Shown here: positions 16,819 through 25,007 of the stretch, in pieces
How positions within the stretch are numbered: the first letter of the stretch is position 1
Layout of the letters: every line of letters begins with the position of its first letter
From: B16-G9 sp964400655
Lineage (GTDB): Bacteria; Bacteroidota; Bacteroidia; Bacteroidales; F082
Assembly: GCA_964400655.1 (NCBI GenBank)
Contig: CAYNVN010000076.1
Location: forward strand, 1 to 39,717
Reading direction: 5' to 3'
DNA: 39,717 bases
Notes under the pieces: generated by a model
The model's database searches: none
What the model saw: the letters and a program-made list of their open reading frames with translations, nothing else
Told to the model about the DNA's origin: nothing
Translations under genes and position numbers: made by a program

Positions 16819-17400
16819 CTATTTGTTTGTATTTGCTTCGATAAAACATTTCCGGCAAAGCGGCTCATAAGCATCGGTTTCTCCCAACAACACCAGCTTG
16901 TCTTCCTGAGTGGTACGATGCGAATAATTTGCCAGATTTCCGCACCGGATGCAAATGGCATGTACCTTGGTAACATATTCGGCAGTAGCCATCAACTGCG
17001 GAATGGGACCAAACGGTTTTCCGGTAAAATCCATGTCCAGCCCGGCAACAATTACTCTTTTTCCGCGATTGGCCAACTCGTTGCACACATTAATCAGTTC
17101 GTCATCAAAAAACTGTGCTTCATCAATTCCAACCACTTCAAACTCCTCGGCATAAAACAGTATCTGTGAAGCATTTTGAACGGGATTGGATTTTACCGCA
17201 TTTGAATCGTGCGAAACCACATCCTCTTCATCATATCGGGTGTCGATGGCAGGTTTAAAAATCTCCACCTTTTGTTTGGCAATTCGTGCCCTGTTCAGCC
17301 TGCGAATCAGCTCTTCGGTTTTTCCCGAAAACATCGAGCCGCAAACCACTTCAATCCACCCTGTGCGTTCGCTGGCATTTTTATCTTTTTCTAAAAACAT
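16819..17400 (-). CDS. tdk: Thymidine kinase
   Basis: The product is 193 aa, the normal length for type II thymidine kinases, which phosphorylate thymidine to dTMP using ATP in the salvage pathway. The P-loop GSMFSGKT is at 21-28, DEAQFF at 93-98 with Glu94 as the catalytic base, and the zinc-binding pairs are C150/C153 and C182/C185. The lasso-loop region GPIPQLMATAEYVTKVHAIC is also normal. Eight bases after its stop lies the 12-base palindrome TCGGTTAACCGA (16802-16813), which may act as a weak terminator. It is divergent from the Pro/Glu-rich gene. Confidence 0.97.
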   Translation of the reverse strand: MFLEKDKNASERTGWIEVVCGSMFSGKTEELIRRLNRARIAKQKVEIFKPAIDTRYDEEDVVSHDSNAVKSNPVQNASQILFYAEEFEVVGIDEAQFFDDELINVCNELANRGKRVIVAGLDMDFTGKPFGPIPQLMATAEYVTKVHAICIRCGNLANYSHRTTQEDKLVLLGETDAYEPLCRKCFIEANTNK

Positions 17401-17454
17401 AATTTAACTTCAAGGTCAGAATAATTGCAAAGGGATACTGTTAAAAGTAGTAAC

Positions 17455-17483
17455 TTTGCCAAACAGCAAATGTAATAACTTTG
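17455..17483 (+). promoter_or_regulatory. Putative promoter of the Pro/Glu/Lys-rich gene
   Basis: TTTG at 17455-17458 and TAACTTTG at 17476-17483 are 17 bases apart, slightly short of the usual 19. The -7 box ends 13 bases before the ATG at 17497. An identical TAACTTTG at 17451-17458 could be a second, earlier -7 box. Confidence 0.4.
17467..17474 (-). promoter_or_regulatory. Putative -7 box of tdk
   Basis: The minus strand reads TACATTTG at 17474-17467, about 67 bases ahead of the tdk ATG. It lies between the two TAACTTTG copies of the divergent gene, so the two promoters would compete. No upstream TTTG is present at 19 bases. Confidence 0.4.
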
Positions 17484-17496
17484 AAAGTATATTGAT

Positions 17497-18414
17497 ATGG
17501 AACAGGAAAAAATCCTTCTTCAAATTGAAACCGAACTGGTTGCACTCAGAACCTTTATCCGCAAGCTCAAACACGATGCTAAACTGCATCAGTTGGATAT
17601 TGATCTGATTAAACAAAAAGCCCGAAGCATGTACGACTCCGTCCTGCTGCTTCAGCCCACATCGGCAGCCACCCCGCGGGCTACTGTTTTCGACATAAAA
17701 AAACCCGAACCTGCAGAAGTTCCCGAAGAAGAACTTGACGACAGCATGGAAAAAGAAAAAGAGCGACTAAAGAAAAATGTTCCGGCGGTAGAGGCCGAAG
17801 TTATTATGACCACCGAAGAAGAGATATCCCACGATATTCCCGAACCTGTTCAGGCAAAAGCAAAGCCTCCTGTTAACAAAATGCCAAAACCCGAACCCGT
17901 ACCGGAACCGGTACACAAACCCCAACCGGAAACCGTGATTAATAAAGAAAAAACAGAAATAATTGAATTTGAAATTGAAAAACCGGAACCGGTTAAAGAG
18001 GTAAAACCCGCCGAGCCTGTTATTAAAGAAGAAAAAACCTTTGCCAAACAGGAACCTGATACCGAACCCAAACCGGTTAATCAGCCACAAGCCGATCTTT
18101 TTTCAACATCTCCCGAAACGGTAGCCGATAAATTATCATCCGAAGGAAAACAAACGCTGGCCGACAAATTATCGCAAAGCACCAACAAAAGTTTAAGACA
18201 GTTTATAGGTATTAACGAAAAATTCCTCTTTATTAACGAACTGTTTAACGGCGATATGAGCCGCTACAACAGCGCCATCGACGAACTCGACAGCATGCCG
18301 ACCCTTAAAGGGGCCGAAACCTTTTTGTTTGAATTAAAAGTGCAAAACATGTGGGACGAAGAGTCGGATGCCTACCTTAAACTGAAAGAGTTACCCGCAT
18401 TGAAATTTGGTTAA
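17497..18414 (+). CDS. Pro/Glu/Lys-rich protein with conserved C-terminal domain, function unknown
   Basis: The product is 305 aa. There is no signal peptide or membrane helix, so it is probably cytoplasmic. Residues 1-50 are a predicted helix (QIETELVALRTFIRKLKHDA). Residues about 65-215 are low complexity, dominated by Lys-Pro-Glu and Glu-Pro-Val runs, probably disordered. Residues about 222-305 are folded and resemble a C-terminal segment I associate with uncharacterised Bacteroidota proteins (NKSLRQFIGINEKFLFINEL, FNGDMSRYNSAIDELDSM). The layout suggests a tethered or scaffolding protein with a flexible spacer, which is inference. The proline/glutamate-rich region creates long shadow frames on the opposite strand. 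No function is assigned. Confidence 0.8.
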   Translation: MEQEKILLQIETELVALRTFIRKLKHDAKLHQLDIDLIKQKARSMYDSVLLLQPTSAATPRATVFDIKKPEPAEVPEEELDDSMEKEKERLKKNVPAVEAEVIMTTEEEISHDIPEPVQAKAKPPVNKMPKPEPVPEPVHKPQPETVINKEKTEIIEFEIEKPEPVKEVKPAEPVIKEEKTFAKQEPDTEPKPVNQPQADLFSTSPETVADKLSSEGKQTLADKLSQSTNKSLRQFIGINEKFLFINELFNGDMSRYNSAIDELDSMPTLKGAETFLFELKVQNMWDEESDAYLKLKELPALKFG

Positions 18415-18590
18415 AAAACATTGTATTTGCTTGCGATGGCACAAAAAAAATAACATTCGTAACTTTTACATGACAACATAAAAGAGGTTATACAGATTTA
18501 TTTGATTTTAACAAAAAAAAACACCGTACCCCGTTTAAACCTCTATTAAAATACTTTTAACCATCGAGAAGATATTTTACAAAATATAAA

Positions 18591-19826
18591 ATGATACGAT
18601 ACACGTTCGTCCTGCTTTTTTGTTTATTCCTCTCCGCCGTTCACGGACAGGATTTACAATATGTTAAAAAAGCAAATCACAAACTCAGCTCCAAAGCATT
18701 TCACGGCCGCGGTTATGTAAAAAACGGCGATGCAAAAGCTGCCGGGTTTATTGTTTCGCAATTTAAAAAAGAGGGGGTTAAAAGTTTTACCGAAAACTAT
18801 TACCAGCCTTACGACTTCTCAATTAATACGTTCCCCGGTAAAATTGTTGTAAAGGCCGGAAACCGAAAGCTATCCCCCGGAACCGATTTTGTGATTAGCC
18901 TTTCGTCACCCGGACTGCACGGAACCTTTCCTTTGATTTGGATTCCCGACACCATTACCACACCCGAACAACTGGTATCGTTTATTGATAAAAACGGTGC
19001 AGGTGACGGTTTTTTGGTTTTATCGCAAGCCTTTAAAAAGCTTTACGGAACCGACCTCCCCTGGGGACGGGGAGCAATTCTTTTGGAAGAAAAACAACCC
19101 TGGTGGCACGTTTCCAACGGAAAAAAAACCGTCAATTCCGTTTGGCTTAAAATCGATAAAAACAAACTTCCCAAATCAACACAAACCATCCAAATTGACT
19201 TTGACAATAAATTTGTTGAAGACTACAAAACCCAAAATATAGCAGGTTATCTCGAAGGAACGGTAAAAGACACCTTTTTGGTTTTTACGGCCCATTACGA
19301 TCACCTTGGCATGATGGGGAACAAAGCATTTTTTCCTGGCTCAAATGATAATGCCAGCGGAACCTCCATGGTGCTCGACCTGGCACGCTACTATGCACAT
19401 CATCCGCACAAATACAGCATGGCATTCATTTTGTTCAGCGGCGAAGAAGCAGGATTGAAGGGATCGACTCACTTTGCCGAAAACCCGTTATTTCCCTTAA
19501 ATCAAATTAAGTTACTCGTTAATCTTGATATGATTGGAACCGGTAGCGAAGGCATCACGGTAGTAAACGGAAAAGTATTTACGGATATTTTTCAAAAAAT
19601 GATGAGTATTAACGATAAAAACCACTATCTGCCCGAAATTAAATCACGCGGAGAGGCTTGCAACAGCGACCATTGCCCTTTTTACAAGAAAGGAGTAAAA
19701 GCTATTTTTATATACACCCGCGGCAAAGAGTACACGGAATATCACACCGTAACCGACAACCATGTGCCCTACACCAAATACAACGACTTTTTTAAACTGA
19801 TAAGAGACCTGGCAGATAGTTATTAA
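18591..19826 (+). CDS. Secreted M28-family zinc aminopeptidase
   Basis: The product is 411 aa with a signal peptide (MIRYTFVLLFCLFLSAVHGQ). A PA-like insert precedes the catalytic domain (about 215-411). The two-zinc site is complete: H235 and D237 in AHYDH, D253 in SNDNASG, E285-E286 in FSGEEAG, D313 in NLDMIG and H385 in EYHTVTD. The family removes N-terminal residues from peptides or acts as a glutaminyl cyclase-like enzyme; the intact sites favour peptidase activity in the periplasm or outside the cell. The gene is alone, with no clear TAnnTTTG box in the 176 bases upstream and no obvious terminator. Confidence 0.92.
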   Translation: MIRYTFVLLFCLFLSAVHGQDLQYVKKANHKLSSKAFHGRGYVKNGDAKAAGFIVSQFKKEGVKSFTENYYQPYDFSINTFPGKIVVKAGNRKLSPGTDFVISLSSPGLHGTFPLIWIPDTITTPEQLVSFIDKNGAGDGFLVLSQAFKKLYGTDLPWGRGAILLEEKQPWWHVSNGKKTVNSVWLKIDKNKLPKSTQTIQIDFDNKFVEDYKTQNIAGYLEGTVKDTFLVFTAHYDHLGMMGNKAFFPGSNDNASGTSMVLDLARYYAHHPHKYSMAFILFSGEEAGLKGSTHFAENPLFPLNQIKLLVNLDMIGTGSEGITVVNGKVFTDIFQKMMSINDKNHYLPEIKSRGEACNSDHCPFYKKGVKAIFIYTRGKEYTEYHTVTDNHVPYTKYNDFFKLIRDLADSY

Positions 19827-20016
19827 CCCGAAAGTTAATGTAAAAAAAAGTATTTAAACCATACGTTTTTGCTTTTCCGAACCCTCTTTCTCAGTAAAAT
19901 ATACATTTTCAGGACAAGCCCTTTACGGCTGTTTAAGGTTCAAGGTTTGGATGTTTAAAGTTTGAATAAACGACGTAGTTTTGGGTTTTTTGTTTTTAGT
20001 ATTTGAAATTTTCCCG

Positions 20017-20033
20017 CCTGCCGGACGGGCAGG
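20017..20033. repeat. GC-rich extragenic palindrome
   Basis: CCTGCC (20017-20022) and GGCAGG (20028-20033) flank GGACG. It stands out as a GC island in AT-rich spacer DNA and resembles dispersed extragenic palindromes seen in Bacteroidota genomes. Only one copy is in this window. Confidence 0.6.
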
Positions 20034-20072
20034 TTTGTGATTTGGTGCTTGTGTTTTGGAATTTACTTCAGG

Positions 20073-20119
20073 CACTCCAAACTTTAGTCACTCCAAACTT
20101 TAGTCACTCCAAACTTTTA
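20073..20119. repeat. Tandem 16-base direct repeat, about three copies
   Basis: CACTCCAAACTTTAGT occurs at 20073-20088 and 20089-20104, exactly repeated, followed by a 15-base third copy at 20105-20119 that differs at its end. The array ends two bases before the panB -7 box, so copy number could affect panB transcription. Confidence 0.9.
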
Positions 20120-20121
20120 TG

Positions 20122-20129
20122 TATGTTTG
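20122..20129 (+). promoter_or_regulatory. Putative -7 box of panB
   Basis: TATGTTTG matches TAnnTTTG and lies 21 bases before the ATG at 20151. Its upstream partner would fall inside the tandem repeat, where no TTTG exists. Confidence 0.5.
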
Positions 20130-20150
20130 CCCATTAACAATTTTCAAACC

Positions 20151-20972
20151 ATGTATATCAGCAAAGATTACCCGAAAATCACCACGCACGTTTTACAGGA
20201 AATGAAACAGCGCGGCGAAAAAATTGCCATGCTTACCGGTTACGATTATTCAATGGCACGCCTGCTGGACGAAGCCGGTATTGATGTTATTTTGGTTGGC
20301 GACTCCGCCTCCAATGTTATGGCGGGACATGTTACCACCCTGCCCATAACCCTTGATCAGATGATTTACCATGCCTCATCGGTTATGAGGGCTGTTAAAC
20401 GTGCCTTAGTAGTAGTCGACCTTCCGTTCGGAACTTATCAGGGAAACTCAAAAGAGGCTTTAAACTCGGCAATACGCATCATGAAAGAGTCGGGAGCCAA
20501 CGCCATTAAAATGGAAGGCGGAGACGAAATTGTTGAATCCATCGACAGAATTCTTTCTGCCGGTATTCCCGTTCTTGGTCACCTGGGGTTAACTCCGCAA
20601 TCCATAAATAAATTCGGAACCTATGTGGTAAGAGCCACCGAAGAGGGCGAAGCTAACAAACTGAAAGCGGATGCAAAAATCCTTGAACAGCGTGGCTGTT
20701 TCGGGATTGTACTTGAAAAAATCCCTTCGGGGCTGGCAGCCGAAGTTACCGAATCGTTAAGTATTCCCACCATTGGAATTGGTGCCGGCGACAAAGTGGA
20801 CGGACAGGTTTTGGTATTGCACGATATGTTGGGCATCAATCAGGATTTTTCTCCCAGATTCCTGCGTCGTTACCACAATCTGCACGATGAAATTATCGGT
20901 GCCTTCAATCACTACATCGAAGATGTAAAAAACAAAGATTTTCCCAACGAAAAAGAACAGTACTTTAAATGA
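20151..20972 (+). CDS. panB: 3-methyl-2-oxobutanoate hydroxymethyltransferase
   Basis: The product is 273 aa from the ATG at 20151. A TTG at 20127 lies in the promoter box and is rejected. PanB makes ketopantoate from 2-oxoisovalerate and 5,10-methylene-THF, the first committed step of pantothenate and CoA synthesis. Family motifs are complete: KIAMLTGYDYSMARLLDEAG, VILVGDSASNVMAGH, DLPFGTYQGN, AIKMEGGDE, GHLGLTPQSIN and IPTIGIGAGDKVDGQVLVLHD. The stop overlaps the start of the pseudouridine synthase gene in an ATGA, indicating translational coupling, although the two products are not in the same pathway. Confidence 0.97.
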   Translation: MYISKDYPKITTHVLQEMKQRGEKIAMLTGYDYSMARLLDEAGIDVILVGDSASNVMAGHVTTLPITLDQMIYHASSVMRAVKRALVVVDLPFGTYQGNSKEALNSAIRIMKESGANAIKMEGGDEIVESIDRILSAGIPVLGHLGLTPQSINKFGTYVVRATEEGEANKLKADAKILEQRGCFGIVLEKIPSGLAAEVTESLSIPTIGIGAGDKVDGQVLVLHDMLGINQDFSPRFLRRYHNLHDEIIGAFNHYIEDVKNKDFPNEKEQYFK

Positions 20973-21655
20973 TACCGCTGAGCGAAAGGATTCTTTTTGA
21001 AGACAATCATCTTTTAATAGTAAACAAACTCCCCTCCGAGATTGTTCAGGGAGATAAAACCGGAGATGAACCGCTAAGCGAGTTGCTGAAACTGTTTATA
21101 AAGAAAAAATACAACAAACCGGGTAATGTTTTTATGGGAGTTGTTCATCGTTTGGACAGGCCGGTGAGCGGAGCAGTTGTTTTTGCCAAAACCTCCAAAG
21201 CACTTACAAGGTTAAACAAAATGGTTAAAGAACGTGCCATAAAAAAAACTTACCGGGCTATCGTAAAAGAACCTCCTCCAAATGAAAGCGGCACATTAAA
21301 ACATTTCATTGTACGAAACCCTAAAAAAAACAAATCGTTCGCTTATAAAAAACCGGTTGACAACAGTAAAGAAGCTGTTTTAAGCTACAGGCTTATTGCC
21401 GCCAGCAACGATTATTATTTACTTGAGATTGACCTGCATACAGGACGACACCATCAAATAAGGGCGCAACTGGCTGCCATCGGCTGTCCTATCAAAGGCG
21501 ATTTAAAATATGGTTTTCCCCGTTCAAACCCCGATGCCTCCATAAGTCTGCATGCCCAAAAAGTTGAATTTATTCATCCCGTAAAAAAAGAGCCGCTGTC
21601 AATAACGGCTCCTCCCCCGCAAGATGCTTTGTGGGATTACTTTTCAAATATTTAA
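20969..21655 (+). CDS. RluA-family RNA pseudouridine synthase
   Basis: The product is 228 aa, on the short side because there is no S4 domain. It converts uridine to pseudouridine in rRNA or tRNA. The catalytic motif HRLDRPVSG is at 60-68 with Asp63, followed by KTYRAIVKEPP, the LHTGRHHQIRAQLAAIGCPI motif and the SLHAQKVEFIHP end motif. It is coupled to panB by an ATGA overlap and ends before a bidirectional terminator. The RNA target is not predictable; the closest standard groups are RluA/RluC/RluD-type enzymes without S4. Confidence 0.93.
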   Translation: MIPLSERILFEDNHLLIVNKLPSEIVQGDKTGDEPLSELLKLFIKKKYNKPGNVFMGVVHRLDRPVSGAVVFAKTSKALTRLNKMVKERAIKKTYRAIVKEPPPNESGTLKHFIVRNPKKNKSFAYKKPVDNSKEAVLSYRLIAASNDYYLLEIDLHTGRHHQIRAQLAAIGCPIKGDLKYGFPRSNPDASISLHAQKVEFIHPVKKEPLSITAPPPQDALWDYFSNI

Positions 21656-21663
21656 GGCCAATA

Positions 21664-21699
21664 AAAAAGGCTGTCTGAAAAAATCAAAACAGCCTTTTT
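21664..21699. terminator. Bidirectional terminator between pseudouridine synthase and cytochrome genes
   Basis: AAAAAGGCTGT (21664-21674) pairs with ACAGCCTTTTT (21689-21699) around a 14-base loop. The A and T flanks make it work for both convergent genes. Confidence 0.85.
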
Positions 21700-21719
21700 G
21701 TTAAATGCTTTGTATTCTT

Positions 21720-22169
21720 TTATTTAAAAGAAACTCCGGCAGTATGCATCATATAATGAAAAGCATCATAAATATCCTGCTCCGAACAAGCCGTACAGGT
21801 TCCCTTTTCGGGCATTACGCCGTGTTTTCCCTGAAAACCGTGCAAAGCATGATTAAATACAACATCTTCACCCTGGCTGGCAGTTGCTTCCCATCTTTCT
21901 TTGTCGGTAATTTTGGCCGCTCCGGCAACACCGGTCATGTGGCAGGCAACACAAGTATTGGAATAAACCTTTTTTCCATTTTCCAGATTAACCGTAAAAT
22001 CGGCAGCAGAAACCTCTTTTTTGGTCTCTTTTTTTACCTCTTTTTTTACCTCCTGCTTAGGAGCTTCCTGTTTTTTTTCCGAAGTGGCTTTGTTACCGCT
22101 TCCACCACAGCTGGTCATTACAAAACCGGCAAATACCGATACCATTAAAAGTGCAAAAAATCTTTTCAT
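21720..22169 (-). CDS. Cytochrome c5-like lipoprotein
   Basis: The product is 149 aa. A lipoprotein signal ends at MTSC with Cys21 as the probable lipid site. Residues 25-53 are a Lys/Glu-rich linker. The haem domain has CVACH at 73-77 and the axial methionine in HGVMPEKG (Met119), followed by the extra CTAC pair (125, 128) typical of c5 cytochromes. It is a small membrane-tethered electron carrier in the periplasm. No oxidase or reductase genes are near, so its partner is unknown. The Lys/Glu linker suggests a reach away from the membrane. Confidence 0.93.
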   Translation of the reverse strand: MKRFFALLMVSVFAGFVMTSCGGSGNKATSEKKQEAPKQEVKKEVKKETKKEVSAADFTVNLENGKKVYSNTCVACHMTGVAGAAKITDKERWEATASQGEDVVFNHALHGFQGKHGVMPEKGTCTACSEQDIYDAFHYMMHTAGVSFK

Positions 22170-22235
22170 AATTTTTGATTTGTTTTTATTAATAAAGTTC
22201 TGTTTATGCTATAATCAGGTAGCAAAAATAAACAA

Positions 22236-22267
22236 AAAAAGGTATCCCGCCCACGGGATACCTTTTT
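22236..22267. terminator. Terminator downstream of glyA
   Basis: A perfect 14-bp stem (22236-22249 with 22254-22267, core GGTATCCCG/CGGGATACC) and a four-base loop is flanked by A and T runs. It lies 20 bases past the glyA stop on the minus strand. Confidence 0.88.
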
Positions 22268-22287
22268 ACATTGTCAAATACTTTGCT

Positions 22288-23565
22288 TTATGCAAACAAA
22301 GGAAAATCCTTCATCATATCATTTACACGTTGTTTAACGCTTTCCAGAACCTTCTCATCTTCAATATTGCTGATCACTTCGTCAATCATGGCAACAATCG
22401 GTTCCATGTGCTCTTCCTTTAAACCGCGGGTGGTAATGGCGGGTGTACCCACACGCAAACCGCTGGTTTGGAATGGCGAACGGCTGTCGAACGGAACCAT
22501 GTTCTTATTCACGGTAATATCGGCCTTTACCAACGTATTTTCAACCACTTTACCGGTAATATCGGGGAATTTTGAGCGCAAATCGATCAACATTAAGTGA
22601 TTGTCGGTTCCTCCCGAAATAACATGATAACCCCGTTCGATAAATGCTTTCGACATGGCATCGGCATTTTTCTTAACCTGAAGAATATATTGGAAATAGT
22701 CGTCGGTAAGTGCTTCGCCAAAGGCAACCGCCTTGGCTGCAATAACATGCTCAAGCGGTCCGCCCTGAACACCCGGAAAAACGGCAGAGTTAAGCACCGT
22801 TGACATTTTTTTAACTACGCCTTTGGGTGTTTTCAATCCCCACGGGTTTTCAAAATCCTCACCCATCAAAATCATACCGCCCCTTGGGCCGCGAAGGGTT
22901 TTATGCGTGGTTGTGGTAACAATATGACAATGTTCGATGGGATCATTCAAAATTCCTTTTGCAATTAACCCTGCAGGATGCGAAATATCAGCCATAAGAA
23001 TAGCCCCCGTTTTGTCGGCAATATCGCGCATACGCTCATAATCCCAGTCGCGCGAATAGGCGGAAGCACCGGCAATAATTAATTTCGGTTTTTCTTCCAG
23101 AGCAATTTTTTCCATTTCATCGTAATCCAGCGTTCCCGTCTCCTCACTTACATGATAAGCCACCGGACGATAAAGAATTCCCGACGAGTTTACATGCGAG
23201 CCGTGCGAAAGATGTCCGCCATGCGAAAGATCAAGTCCCATAAAAGTATCACCGGGCTTTAAACAGGCCAACAAAACAGCCATGTTTGCCTGTGCTCCCG
23301 AGTGGGGTTGCACGTTGGCATATTCGGCATCAAAAAGTTCGCAGGCACGGTCGATGGCCAGCTGCTCGGTTTGGTCAACCACTTCGCAACCACCGTAATA
23401 TCTTTTTCCGGGATAACCCTCGGCATATTTATTGGTCATTACCGAACCCATAGCCTCCAGCACCTGTTCGCTTACAAAGTTCTCCGAAGCAATCAGTTCA
23501 ATGCCGTGCATCTGGCGTTCTTTTTCTTTTTGTATCAGTTCAAAAACTTTATTATCTCTTTCCAT
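22288..23565 (-). CDS. glyA: Serine hydroxymethyltransferase
   Basis: The product is 425 aa. This PLP enzyme interconverts serine and glycine with tetrahydrofolate, supplying the methylene-THF used by PanB and thymidylate synthesis. Motifs in order are HGIELIASENFVSEQVLEAM, NKYAEGYPGKRYYGG, NVQPHSGAQANMAV, MADISHPAGLIAKG and the PLP-lysine motif TTTTHKTLRGPRGG with Lys222. The C-terminal folate-binding region (SGLRVGTPAITTRG) is intact. It is monocistronic, with a -7 box 34 bases upstream and its own terminator. Confidence 0.98.
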   Translation of the reverse strand: MERDNKVFELIQKEKERQMHGIELIASENFVSEQVLEAMGSVMTNKYAEGYPGKRYYGGCEVVDQTEQLAIDRACELFDAEYANVQPHSGAQANMAVLLACLKPGDTFMGLDLSHGGHLSHGSHVNSSGILYRPVAYHVSEETGTLDYDEMEKIALEEKPKLIIAGASAYSRDWDYERMRDIADKTGAILMADISHPAGLIAKGILNDPIEHCHIVTTTTHKTLRGPRGGMILMGEDFENPWGLKTPKGVVKKMSTVLNSAVFPGVQGGPLEHVIAAKAVAFGEALTDDYFQYILQVKKNADAMSKAFIERGYHVISGGTDNHLMLIDLRSKFPDITGKVVENTLVKADITVNKNMVPFDSRSPFQTSGLRVGTPAITTRGLKEEHMEPIVAMIDEVISNIEDEKVLESVKQRVNDMMKDFPLFA

Positions 23566-23599
23566 ATCAACTGTTTTTAAGATTTAAAAAAGGGAGCGA

Positions 23600-23607
23600 C
23601 AAAGGTA
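23600..23607 (-). promoter_or_regulatory. -7 box of glyA
   Basis: The minus strand reads TACCTTTG at 23607-23600, a consensus match, 34 bases upstream of the ATG at 23565. The upstream TTTG partner is not evident. Confidence 0.5.
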
Positions 23608-23732
23608 AAAAAATCAGATAAGCCGCCGTAAAGTATTTTACCAAAAAAAGTTAAGGAAACATTACGGCAACTATTATACACCCTGCACACTAAATCTTAC
23701 AAATCAAAGTTAATCTGTTACACACAATGGTT

Positions 23733-23740
23733 TACATTTG
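23733..23740 (+). promoter_or_regulatory. -7 box of the M16 peptidase operon
   Basis: TACATTTG matches TAnnTTTG and is 22 bases before the chosen ATG at 23763. An ATG at 23727 would place this box inside the coding sequence, which supports the later start. Confidence 0.5.
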
Positions 23741-23762
23741 CAGGCCATACAGCATAAAGGTT

Positions 23763-25004
23763 ATGATAAACTTTGAAAGATTTACACTCGATAACGGATT
23801 AACGGTTATTGTTCACAACGACCCTTCCACCCCCGTTGTGGCCATGAACATAATTTATAAAGTAGGGTCGCGCGACGAAAATCCCGACAAAACGGGTTTT
23901 GCCCATCTGTTTGAACATTTAATGTTTGGCGGTTCGGTTAACATCCCCAAATACGACGAACCGCTGCAAAAAGCGGGTGGCGAAAACAATGCTTTTACAA
24001 ACAGCGATTACACCAACTACTACCTAACCATCCCGAAAAACAATCTGGAGGTCGGTTTTTGGCTTGAATCGGACCGCATGCTGAACTTGGCATTTACCGA
24101 CAAAAGCCTTGAAGTACAACGGCAGGTGGTTATCGAAGAGTTCAAACAAAATTATCTGAACCAACCTTACGGCGATGTTTATTTACTACTAAAACCCCTT
24201 GCATATAAAGTTCACCCTTATCAGTGGCCCACCATCGGAAAAGAGGTCAGCCATATTGAAAATGCCACCATGGAAGATGTAAAGGCATTTTATAAAAAGT
24301 ACTATAATCCCGACAATGCAATATTATCTGTGGCGGGAGATGTTGATGCGGATCAAATAAAAACACTCTCCGAAAAATGGTTTGGTACAATCAACAAAAG
24401 CAGCAACCTGAAAAACAGAAACCTGCCCGAAGAACCCGAACAAACCGAACCGCGAACACAATCCGTTGAACGCAACGTACCGCAGGATGCCATTTACATG
24501 GCCTGGCATACCGGAACCAGATACCAGGAAAGTTTTTACCATTACGATTTTATCTCCGACATACTGTCAAACGGCGATTCATCGCGTCTGTATCAATCGT
24601 TGATAAAAGAAAAACAACTGTTTTCCGATATCAACGCTTTCATCACCGGCGATTTGGATAAAGGATTGTTTATTGTTTCCGGTAAACTGATGAACGGTGT
24701 AAGCATGGAAACCGCCGAAACAGCCATTGAAACAGAACTTCAAAAAATGCAAAACGAGCTTGTTGAAAAACAAGAGTTGGAAAAGATAAAGAACAAAGTG
24801 GAATCGAACCTTGTTTTTTCGCGTTTGGCGGCACTGCACAAAGCCATGAACCTGGGATATTACGAAATGCTGGGAGATGCAAACCTCTTTAACAGGGAAA
24901 CAGAACGCTATCAACAGGTTACGAGAGAGGATATTTTAACAACCTCCCGACAACTTTTTGCTCCGCACCGTAAAAACACCCTTTATTACCTTAAAAAAAA
25001 GTAA
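23763..25004 (+). CDS. M16-family zinc metallopeptidase, active partner
   Basis: The product is 413 aa from the ATG at 23763 (MINFERFTLDNGLTVIVHND, the usual family start). The inverted zinc motif HLFEH is intact at 48-52, and the distal glutamate region reads EVQRQVVIEEFKQNY. A second M16 half follows to the C-terminus. No signal peptide is seen, so it may work in the cytoplasm or depend on another route. It lies three bases ahead of a second M16 gene that lacks the zinc motif. Such active/inactive pairs form a clam-shell protease, as in mitochondrial processing peptidase and bacterial M16B pairs. The substrate is unknown. Confidence 0.93.
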   Translation: MINFERFTLDNGLTVIVHNDPSTPVVAMNIIYKVGSRDENPDKTGFAHLFEHLMFGGSVNIPKYDEPLQKAGGENNAFTNSDYTNYYLTIPKNNLEVGFWLESDRMLNLAFTDKSLEVQRQVVIEEFKQNYLNQPYGDVYLLLKPLAYKVHPYQWPTIGKEVSHIENATMEDVKAFYKKYYNPDNAILSVAGDVDADQIKTLSEKWFGTINKSSNLKNRNLPEEPEQTEPRTQSVERNVPQDAIYMAWHTGTRYQESFYHYDFISDILSNGDSSRLYQSLIKEKQLFSDINAFITGDLDKGLFIVSGKLMNGVSMETAETAIETELQKMQNELVEKQELEKIKNKVESNLVFSRLAALHKAMNLGYYEMLGDANLFNRETERYQQVTREDILTTSRQLFAPHRKNTLYYLKKK

Positions 25005-25007
25005 ACC

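Larger units (their letters stand above)
19827..20150. other. Intergenic repeat patch upstream of panB
   Basis: This region holds T-rich low-complexity sequence with AAAGTTTGA-type words around 19957-19968, a GC-rich hairpin at 20017-20033, a tandem 16-base repeat at 20073-20119 and the panB -7 box. The CAAACTTTA word in the tandem repeat is the reverse complement of the TAAAGTTTG at 19958-19966, so the patch has inverted ends around the GC-rich hairpin. No coding sequence or RNA gene is visible. Confidence 0.6.

Noticed and set aside
17767..18090. Long minus-strand frames opposite the Pro/Glu-rich gene
   Set aside because: They are shadows of repetitive Lys-Pro-Glu codons, giving low-complexity Phe/Gly-rich translations.
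20073..20119. Short tandem repeats considered as a CRISPR array
   Set aside because: The units are directly adjacent with no spacers and no cas genes are present.
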